From Desulfovibrionaceae bacterium (GTDB lineage Bacteria > Desulfobacterota > Desulfovibrionia > Desulfovibrionales > Desulfovibrionaceae): a stretch of 64,000 nt of DNA. Shown one piece after another: positions 16,196 to 24,424 of this stretch. The DNA lies in the NCBI GenBank assembly GCA_015709205.1, contig JACCQO010000008.1, positions 1 to 64,000 of the forward strand. Direction: 5' to 3'. The translations under genes were made by a program, and so were the position numbers. How positions within the stretch are numbered: position 1 is the first letter of the stretch; every line of letters starts with the position of its first letter. The notes beneath the pieces are model-generated. The model saw nothing but the letters and a program-made list of their open reading frames with translations, searched no databases and had not been told where the DNA came from.

Positions 16196-18331
16196 ATGAC
16201 CGTTGCACCGATTTCCTCGATCCGTCCCGGCGCCGAACCGGGCGCACGGGCCGCGACCCGACGTCCCGCCCCCCTTTCGGCCGCACTGGCCGCCCTGGCC
16301 GCGCTCTGCCTGTGCCTGCTCCCGGTCCCGGGCCACGCGGCGCCTGCATCCGGCAGTGCGCGGGACGCTTCCCGCGCGGCCAATGCCACGACCCTGCAAA
16401 CCGTCACGGTCACGGCCTTCAAGCGCGAGAGCGACCTGCAGAAGACCCCGGCCTCGATCACCGCCCTGAGCGGCACGGACCTGGACGAGCGCGGCGTGCA
16501 CGACCTGGCCGGGGCCACCCTGCTCGCGCCCAACGTGCACATGAAGCGCACCTCCTCGGGCAGCGGGCCGGTGATCCGCGGCATCTCCACCTTCGACACC
16601 TCCCTGACCAACGCCGCAGCCCTGTACATCGACGACATCGCCTATCCCCTCAACTACATGACCACCCAGGAGCTTTTCGACGTGGAGCGCATCGAGTTCC
16701 TGCGCGGCCCCCAGGGCACCCTCTACGGCCGCAACAGCGAGGCGGGCGTGGTCAACGTGGTGCTGCGCAGGCCCGACGGCGAGCGCCGGGGCGACCTGCG
16801 CGCCGAGGTGGGGGCCTACAACTCCTACCGCCTGACCGCCGCCCTGAGCGCGCCCATCTTCACGGACACCCTGTCCTTCGCCCTGACCGGCAACCTGATG
16901 AGCACCGACGGGTTCATCAAGAACGAGACCCTGGACGACTCCCGCGCCGACGAGCGCCGCGACGCGGGCGGCCGGGCCACCCTGCGCTGGACCCCGGATT
17001 CGGCCTGGGACGTGAGCCTGACCGCCGACGCGAGCACGCGCGACCTGGGCCAGTCCTCCCTGCGCCGCGAGCAGGATCCGCTGTTCACCGTGCAGAGCGG
17101 CACGCAGGACGACTCCGACGAGGACGAGCACGGCGAGGCCCTGCGCCTGCGCTACGAGGCGGACGGCATCCGCTTCGTCTCCGTGACCGGCTACCGCAAC
17201 TTCAACAAGCGCTTCCTCAGCGACCTGGACCGCGGCCCGGCCAACGCCGGGCAGACCAACCTGGACCTGGAGACCAACCACCTCAGCCAGGAACTGCGCC
17301 TGAGCAGCACGGGCGAGCAGGCCCTGGACTGGCTCGTGGGGGCCTACGCCTTCAGCGAATCCCTGGAGGCGGACTTCGACCGCGCCACGCCCCTGGCCGC
17401 GACCACCTCGCAGCGGGCCACGGACGTGGACGGCCAGGGCGTGGCCGGATTCGGCGAAGTGACCTGGCACGTGTCCGATGGCCTGCGCCTGACCGGCGGC
17501 CTGCGCCTGGACCACACCCATTCCGAGGGCAGCCAAGCCTACACGCCCGCCACGGGCCGCGTGGACTACGACGACACGATGGACAACCTCGAGGTCCTGC
17601 CGACCATTACAGTGGCCTACGACCTGGCCGACGGGGCCACGGCCTACGCCACCTGGTCCCAGGGCTACCTGGCGGGCGGCTACAACTACAACCTGGCCAC
17701 CAGTTCCTCGAACCTGACCTACGATCCCGAATACACCACCAACTACGAAATCGGCCTGAAGACCGCCTGGCTCGGCGGCGCGCTGACCGTGAACACCGCC
17801 CTGTTCCACATCGAGATGGAGGACAAGCAGGTGATGGAGGGCACGGGCAACACCAACTGGAAGATCACCAACGCGGGCAAGGCGCACTCCACGGGCGGCG
17901 AGCTGGAGGCGCGCTGGACCCCGCTGGAGGGGCTCGCCCTGGACGGCGGCGTGGGCTACGTGCGCTCGGTCGTCGACGAGTGGACGGACTCGGTGAGCGG
18001 CACGGACTACGCCGGAAAGCGGCTGCCCTGGGTGCCGGAGCTGACCTGGAACGTCGGCGCGGGCTACACCCACTCCTCCGGCCTCTTCGCCCGGGCCGAC
18101 GTCTCCGGCGTGGGCAAGCAGTATTTCGACGCGGGCAACACCCTGGAGCAGACCGACTACCAGACCGTGGACCTGCGCACGGGCTACGCCTGGGAGGGCG
18201 TGACCCTGACCCTGTGGGCGCGCAACCTGTTCGACGCGCGCTACGCCACCAAGAAGACCAGGACCACCACCGTGCTCCTGGAGGACGGCGCGCCGCGCAC
18301 CTTCGGCGCGACCGTGGAATGGAGGTTCTAG
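16196..18331 (+). CDS. TonB-dependent outer-membrane receptor (second)
   Basis: 711 residues. A long basic n-region (about 27 residues) precedes a hydrophobic signal core (AALAALAALCLCLLPVPGHA). Then come a TonB-box-like VTVTAFKR, a plug with PVIRGISTFD and VERIEFLRGPQGTLYGRNSE, and a barrel ending in VEWRF. The FLRGPQGTLYGRN style is typical of the siderophore receptor branch (FecA/FyuA-like and related orphan receptors). First gene of an operon with a methyltransferase (2-base gap) and an ABC importer. A start downstream of the n-region cannot be excluded. Confidence 0.9.
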   Translation: MTVAPISSIRPGAEPGARAATRRPAPLSAALAALAALCLCLLPVPGHAAPASGSARDASRAANATTLQTVTVTAFKRESDLQKTPASITALSGTDLDERGVHDLAGATLLAPNVHMKRTSSGSGPVIRGISTFDTSLTNAAALYIDDIAYPLNYMTTQELFDVERIEFLRGPQGTLYGRNSEAGVVNVVLRRPDGERRGDLRAEVGAYNSYRLTAALSAPIFTDTLSFALTGNLMSTDGFIKNETLDDSRADERRDAGGRATLRWTPDSAWDVSLTADASTRDLGQSSLRREQDPLFTVQSGTQDDSDEDEHGEALRLRYEADGIRFVSVTGYRNFNKRFLSDLDRGPANAGQTNLDLETNHLSQELRLSSTGEQALDWLVGAYAFSESLEADFDRATPLAATTSQRATDVDGQGVAGFGEVTWHVSDGLRLTGGLRLDHTHSEGSQAYTPATGRVDYDDTMDNLEVLPTITVAYDLADGATAYATWSQGYLAGGYNYNLATSSSNLTYDPEYTTNYEIGLKTAWLGGALTVNTALFHIEMEDKQVMEGTGNTNWKITNAGKAHSTGGELEARWTPLEGLALDGGVGYVRSVVDEWTDSVSGTDYAGKRLPWVPELTWNVGAGYTHSSGLFARADVSGVGKQYFDAGNTLEQTDYQTVDLRTGYAWEGVTLTLWARNLFDARYATKKTRTTTVLLEDGAPRTFGATVEWRF

Positions 18332-18332
18332 G

Positions 18333-19379
18333 ATGACCGACCCGAAGACCGCGCAACCGCTGCCGCCGTTTCTGCCGATCATGCAGACCCTGGTCGCGCC
18401 GGTGCGCATGGCCGTGCTGCGCGCGGCCCTGGAACTGGACGTGGCCGAACTCCTGGAGACGCACGGCGAGTGCGACGCCATGGCCCGGGCCATGGGCGCG
18501 CACCCCGGCAACCTGCGCCTGCTCCTGGACGCGCTCGCGGCCATGGACTGGGTGCGCAAGGAGGTGGCGGAGTCCGGCGAGAGCTACGCCAACACGGACT
18601 TCTCCCGCGCCTTCCTGCGCCGCTCCTCGGACACCTACCTGGGGGACATGGTCGCGGCCCTCTCCGGCATGGAGCACAGGAACCTGGACCGCATGGCCGA
18701 CCTGGTGCGCAACGGCCCGCCCGAGGTCGGGGAGACCGGCCGGTTGGACGACCCGGAGCGCTGGCGGGCCGCGGCGCGCTACCTGGCGCGCTACCACCGC
18801 GCCGGGGCCGCGGAATGGATCGCCGACCGCCTGGCGGAGCTGCCGGAGTTTCCGGCCATGCGCCGCATGCTCGACCTGGGCGGCGGCCCGGGCGGGGTCT
18901 GCGCCCGCGTGCTCGCCCGCCGCCCGGACATGACCGGCGTGCTCTTCGACCTCGCGCCCGTGGCCGAGGTGGGCCGCGAGGAAATGGCCGCCGCCGGGCT
19001 CGCCGACCGCGTCCAGGTCATCGGCGGCGACTACAACGCCGACGACTTCGGCCGGGGCTACGACCTGGTGCTCAGCAGCCTGAACCTCTACTACGCCAAG
19101 GACCTCACCGCATTCCTCGGCCGCGTGCGCGCGGCGCTGAACCCGGGCGGCGTCTTCGTCAGCCTGCACGAGGGCCTCACGCACGGGCGCACGGCTCCGG
19201 CGCACCACGTGCTGGCGCGGCTCTCCCTGGCCCTGGAGGGCCAGGACGTGTCCTTCGACCAGGGCGTCATCGCCAAGGCCCTGCTCGATGCGGGGTTCGC
19301 CCGCGTGCACGGCCGCACGCACAAGACGCCCATGGGCGTGCTGGAACTGGACGTGGCGCGCAGGACGGCCCAGGCATGA
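18333..19379 (+). CDS. SAM-dependent O-methyltransferase-like protein
   Basis: 348 residues. An N-terminal winged-helix dimerisation region (PVRMAVLRAALELDVAELL, about residues 20-60) precedes a class I methyltransferase domain with SAM motif I MLDLGGGPGGVCARVL (about 180), motif II acidic residue (VLFDLAPV) and the substrate-side SSLNLYYAKDL. This is the architecture of plant/bacterial small-molecule O-methyltransferases such as those acting on polyketides or phenolics. Placed between a TonB receptor and its ABC binding protein (ATGA overlap with the latter), it may modify the imported ligand; that is inference. Confidence 0.8.
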   Translation: MTDPKTAQPLPPFLPIMQTLVAPVRMAVLRAALELDVAELLETHGECDAMARAMGAHPGNLRLLLDALAAMDWVRKEVAESGESYANTDFSRAFLRRSSDTYLGDMVAALSGMEHRNLDRMADLVRNGPPEVGETGRLDDPERWRAAARYLARYHRAGAAEWIADRLAELPEFPAMRRMLDLGGGPGGVCARVLARRPDMTGVLFDLAPVAEVGREEMAAAGLADRVQVIGGDYNADDFGRGYDLVLSSLNLYYAKDLTAFLGRVRAALNPGGVFVSLHEGLTHGRTAPAHHVLARLSLALEGQDVSFDQGVIAKALLDAGFARVHGRTHKTPMGVLELDVARRTAQA

Positions 19380-20446
19380 CCGCCGCCACGGTCCTGCGCC
19401 GCGCCTCGGCGCTCCTGGCGCTCCTGGCGCTGGCGACTCTCGGCACGGCGCACGACGGGCGGGCCGGACGGGACGCGATGCGCCTGTCCGGCCCGCCCGT
19501 GGCCGAGACCCTGCCCCTGATCGCCCTGGCCATGCACGACGGAGGCGGAGACGCCCGGGGAGTAAGCGACAAGCCGTCGCCCCTGCCCACCTGTGTCTTC
19601 ACGCCCTGGCATTCGCCGGACCAGCTCCGGGCCATGGTCGCGGGCGGCCAGGTGGATGCGGCCCTGGTCACGGTGGCCGCGGCCTCCCGCCTGGCCGAGC
19701 GCGGCGTTCCCGTGCGCGTGGTCGCGATCCTGTCCTCGCCGGGCTGGATCCTGTCCGCGCACGGTCCGCTGCGGTCCATGGACGACCTGCGCGGCAAGGA
19801 GATCCTGCTGCCCTTCGGTCCGGGCGAGATGCCCGAGGCGCTGTTCACGGCCGTGGCCGCGGGCCACGGCCTGACGCGCGCCCGGGACTACGCCCTGCGC
19901 AACGGCTCCAACGCCATGGAGGTGGTCCAGCACCTGCTCCTGGGCCACGCGGACTACGCCTTTGTCAGCGAACCGGCCGCGACCCTGGCCGTGAGCCGTT
20001 CGGCCGAAGGCTCCCGGCCCCTGGTGCGCGGGCTGGACCTGCGCGCGGCCTGGGCCGAGGCCTTTCCCGCCTGCCCGGAACTGCCCGCCACGGCCGTGGT
20101 CCTCTTCGGCCCCCGGGCAGCGGACCCGGGCCTGGCGCGCGACCTGAACGCGGCCTTCCGGGCCGCGGCCGCGCGCATCCTGGCCGATCCCGGCCCGGTC
20201 ATGGCCGAGGCGGCCGAGCACTTTCCCGAGTTCACGGCCCTGCCCGACGCCTGGCGGCTGCTCGCGGGCACGCGCATCCTGGACCAAACCGGGGCCGAGG
20301 AGGCGGTGCGCTTCTACCTGGAGACCCTGCGCGCCGCCGCCCCGGGCCTGCGCGTGGGCGACCTGCCGCACGGGGCCTTTTCCCACGCCGCGCCCGCCGC
20401 GCAGGGCTCCCCGGCGTCCTCTCCAGTCCCTTCTCCAGTCCCATGA
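19376..20446 (+). CDS. ABC transporter substrate-binding protein (NMT1/SsuA-like)
   Basis: 356 residues with a hydrophobic N-terminal signal (LLALLALATLGTAHDGRA) and an NMT1-type binding domain (VAGGQVDAALVTVAAASRLAE, MDDLRGKEILLPFGPGEMPE, VVQHLLLGHADYAFVSEPAA). No lipobox is visible. It overlaps the methyltransferase stop and the permease start, so the importer subunits are coupled. It parallels the lipoprotein at 12226-13221. Confidence 0.82.
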   Translation: MTAATVLRRASALLALLALATLGTAHDGRAGRDAMRLSGPPVAETLPLIALAMHDGGGDARGVSDKPSPLPTCVFTPWHSPDQLRAMVAGGQVDAALVTVAAASRLAERGVPVRVVAILSSPGWILSAHGPLRSMDDLRGKEILLPFGPGEMPEALFTAVAAGHGLTRARDYALRNGSNAMEVVQHLLLGHADYAFVSEPAATLAVSRSAEGSRPLVRGLDLRAAWAEAFPACPELPATAVVLFGPRAADPGLARDLNAAFRAAAARILADPGPVMAEAAEHFPEFTALPDAWRLLAGTRILDQTGAEEAVRFYLETLRAAAPGLRVGDLPHGAFSHAAPAAQGSPASSPVPSPVP

Positions 20447-21222
20447 CATGCGCCCCCGAACCGCGCGCCGAGGGCCGCGCCCGGGCGCTGGGCTGGCGGC
20501 TGGCGGGCGCGGCGCTGTTCCTGGGATTGTGGCAGGCCGCCGCGCTACGCTTCTCCGACCTGGTGGTCGCCTCGCCCCGGGCCACGTGGGACGCACTGGT
20601 CGAACTGTTGACCGAAACCGACCTGTGCACCGCGCACCTGCCCGTAAGCGCGCTGCGCATGGCCCTGGGGCTGGGGCTTGGCGCGGGCGCGGGGCTGCTC
20701 GCGGGGCTGGCGGCCGGGGCGTGCCCTCCGCTGCGGCGCATGCTGGCCCCGGCGCGCTGGGTGCTCATGAGCGTGCCCGGCGTGGTCATCGTCATGGTCG
20801 CCATGCTCTGGCTGGGCATGGGCACGCCCATGGTCGTCTGCCTCGCCGGGCTGGTCATCGCGCCCACGGTCTACGTGGCCGTGCTCGAAGGCATGGACTC
20901 CGTGGACCCCGGGCTGCTGGAGATGGCCGGGGTCTACCGGCTGCCCACGGCCATGCGGCTGCGCCACGTCCATCTCATGTCCATCGCCGCGCCCCTGGCC
21001 GCGGCCCTGGTGGTGGCCACGGGCAATTCCATCCGCATCGTGATCCTGGCCGAGGTGCTCGGGGCCAACCAGGGCCTTGGGCGCATCCTGGCGGCGGCGC
21101 GCTCCAACCTGGAGACCGCGCGCATCTACGCCCTGGTGCTCGTGAGCCTGGGGGTGGTGGCGTTCACGGAACTCTGCCTGCTGCGCCCCCTGCAGCGCCG
21201 CGTGCTGCGGTGGCGCGCATGA
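20443..21222 (+). CDS. ABC transporter permease (second importer)
   Basis: 259 residues with about six membrane helices and a BPD_transp_1 domain. The EAA-like loop is LEGMDSVDPGLLEMAGVYRL (about residues 146-165), close to SsuC/TauC. It forms the channel of the second importer with the ATPase that overlaps its end (ATGA). Confidence 0.88.
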   Translation: MTCAPEPRAEGRARALGWRLAGAALFLGLWQAAALRFSDLVVASPRATWDALVELLTETDLCTAHLPVSALRMALGLGLGAGAGLLAGLAAGACPPLRRMLAPARWVLMSVPGVVIVMVAMLWLGMGTPMVVCLAGLVIAPTVYVAVLEGMDSVDPGLLEMAGVYRLPTAMRLRHVHLMSIAAPLAAALVVATGNSIRIVILAEVLGANQGLGRILAAARSNLETARIYALVLVSLGVVAFTELCLLRPLQRRVLRWRA

Positions 21223-21974
21223 GGGCGGAACCCATGGGAACCGTGGAGCCCGTGCTGGATTTCCGCAACGTCTCGGTGCGCCGGGGGGCGCGCACGATCT
21301 TCCGCGACCTGGACCTGCGCCTTGCGCCCGGCGAGGTGGTCGGCATCCTGGGACCCAGCGGAGTGGGCAAGTCCACGCTGCTGCGCGTGGCCGCCGGAAT
21401 CCTGCCCGCGTCCGGCGGCCTGGCCCGGGTGGAGGCGCGGCGCATCGGCTTCGTCTTCCAGGAGCACCGGCTGCTGCCCTGGCGCACGGCCCTGGACAAC
21501 GTGGCCCTGCCGCTGGTGGCCGCCGGCCGGACGTGGCGCATGGCGCGGCGTCGCGCCGCCCGCCTGCTGGAGCGCACGGGGCTGGCCGCGCATCTGGAGG
21601 ACTTTCCCGTGCGTCTTTCCGGCGGCATGCGCCAGCGGGTCTCCCTGGTGCGCGCCCTGGCCGTGGAGCCGGACCTGCTGTTGCTGGACGAACCCTTCAC
21701 CGGCCTGGACCCCGAGCTGCGCCAGGACATGCGCGAACTGCTGGAAACGCGGCTGGCCGCCGGTTCCCCTGCCCACGACGAAGCCGACGGCGGCCTCCGC
21801 CGCCCGGCCGCCGTGCTGCACGTGACCCACGACGCCCCGGAACTGCTGCCCTCCACCGCGCGCGTGCTGCGACTGGGCCCGGACGGGCTGCACGTCTACC
21901 GTGCGCCGTGCTGCTGCCGGACCGGCGCAGACCACGCCGGACACGGGCACGAAAAACGGCCGCCCAGCGAATAG
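21219..21974 (+). CDS. ABC transporter ATP-binding protein with Cys/His-rich tail (second importer)
   Basis: 251 residues. Walker A GPSGVGKST (about residue 46), signature LSGGMRQRV (about 132), Walker B LLLLDEPFTGLDP (about 150), H-loop VTHD. It closes the second receptor operon. The C-terminus contains APCCCRTGADHAGHGHEK, a cluster of three cysteines and three histidines that could bind a metal; such a tail is unusual for the family. A terminator overlaps the last codons. Confidence 0.87.
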   Translation: MRAEPMGTVEPVLDFRNVSVRRGARTIFRDLDLRLAPGEVVGILGPSGVGKSTLLRVAAGILPASGGLARVEARRIGFVFQEHRLLPWRTALDNVALPLVAAGRTWRMARRRAARLLERTGLAAHLEDFPVRLSGGMRQRVSLVRALAVEPDLLLLDEPFTGLDPELRQDMRELLETRLAAGSPAHDEADGGLRRPAAVLHVTHDAPELLPSTARVLRLGPDGLHVYRAPCCCRTGADHAGHGHEKRPPSE

Positions 21975-21990
21975 CTGGACGGCCGTTTTC
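21952..21990. terminator. Bidirectional terminator between the second importer operon and feoB
   Basis: Arms AAAACGGCCGCCCAGC (about 21953-21968) and GCTGGACGGCCGTTTT (21975-21990) form a stem with an A run on one side and a T run on the other. It sits between convergent genes and includes the stop region of the ATPase. Confidence 0.85.
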
Positions 21991-22016
21991 GTATTCGCGT
22001 CCGGCGCTCCTCCCGC

Positions 22017-24119
22017 TCAGGCGAACAGGCCCACCAGGTGGTAAACCGCGATTCCCGTGCCCAGGGAGAGCGCGGCCGTGTACCCGACGATGACCAGGAT
22101 GGTGCGCAGGCCATTGCCCGTTTCGCTGCGCAGGGTGCCGAGGGTGGCCACGCAGGGCAGGAACAGGCTCTGGGCGCACATGAAGGCCACGGCCCCGGCC
22201 GTGTCCGTGACCGCGCGCACGGCTCCGGGCAGGGCCTGCTGCGGCACGTCGAAGATGATGCCCATGGTCGCCAGCAGGGCCTCCTTGTTCAGCACCGAGG
22301 CCAGCAGCGAGGTCATCATCCGCCAGTCCAGGCCCATGAGCTCGCCCACCGGGCCGAGCTGGCGGCCCAGGCGGCCGAGCAGGCTGGTCGTGATCTCGCC
22401 CGTGGGGTAGTAGGACGCGAACCACACCAGCACGCTGAAGGCCACGATGATCGTGGCGGCCTTGCGCACGAAGGACCGCCCGCGCCGGAGCACGTAGCGG
22501 CCCACGGTGCGCCAGTCGGGCCGGTGGTAGTGCGGCAGTTCCAGGATGAAGCGCCGGTCCCGGTCGCCGGGCAGCAGGAAACGGTCGAACACCGTGCTGG
22601 CCAGGGCCAGGAGCAGGAAGTTGAGGGCCAGCAGCCCCAGCACCGCCCCCACGGCCACGGCCGGGGGAAAGAGCCAGGAGGCGATGGCCGCGGAAACCGC
22701 GATCTTGGCGCTGCACGGCACCAGGGGAATGAGCAGCGTGGTCAGGGTGCGCTGGCGCTCGGATTCCGCGATGCGCGCGGCCATGACCCCGGTGATGTTG
22801 CACGGCAGGGAGAAGAGCAGCGGAATGAACGACTTGCCGCTCAGGCCAATGCGCGACATGAAGCGGTCCATGAGAAAGGCCACCCGGGCCATGTAGCCCA
22901 CGTCCTCCAGAACGCCGAACACGGCGTAGAAGGCCATGAGGAACGGCAGGATGGCCAGCACCGAGCCCACGCCGCGCACCAGTCCCTGGAGCAGGCCGCC
23001 GAGCCAGGGCAGGATTTCGTTGCCCAGCCCGAAAACCACTTGCTCCACGGCGAACATGCCCTTGACCATCAGGATGACCAGCGGAAAGCCGAGCAGTCCG
23101 CCGACCGCCAGGGCCACGAGAAGAACCCCGGCCATGATCAGCGGCCCCCAGAAGGCGTGCGTGGCCCAGCGGTCCCAGCGCCGCGTGCGCGACTGCTCCG
23201 CGCCGTGGACGGCCCCGGTCTCGCCCGGGGCCCCTCCCGCGTCGCCGGTCAGGGACCGGATCCAGGCGTAGCGCGCGTCGGCCAGGCGGGCGAACAGGCC
23301 GTCGGCCCCGTCCAGGCGCGCGCGGACCCGCTCCTGCGTGGCCGGGCCGCGCGCGGCCACCCGCGCCACGACCTCGGGGTCGCCCTCCATGAGCTTGAGC
23401 GCCTCCCAGCCCGCGCGCCGCGTGGCCCCGTCGCCGTTGCCCAGAAGCCGCGCCAGGTCCCGGTGCGTGGCGCGCAGGTCGTCCGCCAGCCAGACCACCC
23501 CGCGCCCGGACGCGTCGGCATCCCCGGGAGCGCGTGCGCCGTCCGTCCTGTCCGTCCCATCCGGCCCATCCGGCCCATCCGGCCCGCCCGGCTCCCGTCC
23601 GTCCCGCAACTCCGCCAGGCGCGCCTCGATCACGCGGCGCAGGTCGTCCACGCCCCGGCCGCGCGAGGCCACCATGGGCACCACCGGCACGCCGAGCCGT
23701 TCGGCCAGCCGCACCGGGTCCACGCGCGCGCCCTCCTCCCGGGCCACGTCCATCATGTTCAGCGCGACCACGAAGGGCGCGCCCAGGACCGCCAGTTCGG
23801 ACACGTAGTACAGGGTGCGCTCCAGGCAGGCCGCGTTGACCACCACGACCACCAGGTCCGGCCCCTCGTCCATGACGAAGTCCCGGGCGATGCGCTCCTC
23901 GGCCGAGGCGGCCGTGAGGCTGTAGGTGCCGGGCAGGTCCACGACCAGGCGCGGGCCGGACGGAGCGTGCAGGGTGCCGCTCTTCTTCTCCACGGTCTTG
24001 CCGGACCAGTTGCCCACGGCCTGGCGCAGGCCGGTCAGGGCGTTGAAGACCGTGGACTTGCCGGTATTGGGCTGCCCGGCCAGGGCGATGGTCGGTTGCG
24101 CGCGCTCAGTTGCGGCCAT
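22017..24119 (-). CDS. feoB: Ferrous iron transporter FeoB
   Basis: 700 residues. An N-terminal G domain with G1 GQPNTGKST (about residues 14-22), G3 DLPGTYS and G4 NMMD is followed by a GDI-like region and a C-terminal membrane domain with Gate motifs (FLMAFYAVFGVLEDVGYMAR; PCNITGVMAAR). It imports Fe2+ in anaerobes. The linker near residue 195 has a short repeat GPDGPDGPDG created by tandem 9-base units (about 23558-23584), not seen in typical FeoB. feoA overlaps the start by 14 bases. The transporter suits a sulfide-rich anoxic habitat. Confidence 0.95.
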   Translation of the reverse strand: MAATERAQPTIALAGQPNTGKSTVFNALTGLRQAVGNWSGKTVEKKSGTLHAPSGPRLVVDLPGTYSLTAASAEERIARDFVMDEGPDLVVVVVNAACLERTLYYVSELAVLGAPFVVALNMMDVAREEGARVDPVRLAERLGVPVVPMVASRGRGVDDLRRVIEARLAELRDGREPGGPDGPDGPDGTDRTDGARAPGDADASGRGVVWLADDLRATHRDLARLLGNGDGATRRAGWEALKLMEGDPEVVARVAARGPATQERVRARLDGADGLFARLADARYAWIRSLTGDAGGAPGETGAVHGAEQSRTRRWDRWATHAFWGPLIMAGVLLVALAVGGLLGFPLVILMVKGMFAVEQVVFGLGNEILPWLGGLLQGLVRGVGSVLAILPFLMAFYAVFGVLEDVGYMARVAFLMDRFMSRIGLSGKSFIPLLFSLPCNITGVMAARIAESERQRTLTTLLIPLVPCSAKIAVSAAIASWLFPPAVAVGAVLGLLALNFLLLALASTVFDRFLLPGDRDRRFILELPHYHRPDWRTVGRYVLRRGRSFVRKAATIIVAFSVLVWFASYYPTGEITTSLLGRLGRQLGPVGELMGLDWRMMTSLLASVLNKEALLATMGIIFDVPQQALPGAVRAVTDTAGAVAFMCAQSLFLPCVATLGTLRSETGNGLRTILVIVGYTAALSLGTGIAVYHLVGLFA

Positions 24120-24369
24120 GCCCGCCCTCCCCCGCGCCGCCGTCGACGCGCGCCTCCACGCGCACCTCGCGCGCCACCTGACGGCCCAGGGCCAGGAAGG
24201 TGCGCCGCACCTCCACAAGCACAGCGCCGGAGCGGCCGTTGCGGATCATCTCCAGCCGCGCGCCCGCGACCATGCCCATGGAGGCCAGCCGCGCGGCATC
24301 GCGCACCGCGCAGCGCACCTCCCCCACCTTGGCCCGCTCGCCGGGCCGCATCTCGATCAACGTCGCCAT
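24106..24369 (-). CDS. feoA: Ferrous iron transport protein FeoA
   Basis: 87 residues, an SH3-like FeoA domain (MRPGERAKVGEVRC, RLASMGMVAGARLEMIRNG, VLVEVRRTFLALGRQVAREV). It is the small cytoplasmic partner of FeoB, encoded directly upstream and overlapping it. A perfect hairpin separates it from the TonB receptor gene upstream. Confidence 0.93.
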   Translation of the reverse strand: MATLIEMRPGERAKVGEVRCAVRDAARLASMGMVAGARLEMIRNGRSGAVLVEVRRTFLALGRQVAREVRVEARVDGGAGEGGHGRN

Positions 24370-24385
24370 CGCGTCACTTCCTTGC

Positions 24386-24422
24386 CGCTTGCGGCGGCGC
24401 GCCGGGCGCGCCGCCGCAAGCG
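24386..24422. other. Perfect intercistronic hairpin between TonB receptor and feoA
   Basis: 18-base arms (24386-24403 and 24405-24422) with a single-base loop pair perfectly. On the minus strand it follows the receptor stop by 2 bases and precedes feoA by 16 bases. No T run follows, so it is more likely an mRNA-stabilising or processing element than a terminator. Confidence 0.7.
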
Positions 24423-24424
24423 CG

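Noticed and set aside
23558..23584. Short tandem repeat inside feoB as a possible mobile or CRISPR-like element
   Set aside because: It is an in-frame codon repeat (GPD units) in a variable linker; no spacer structure exists.
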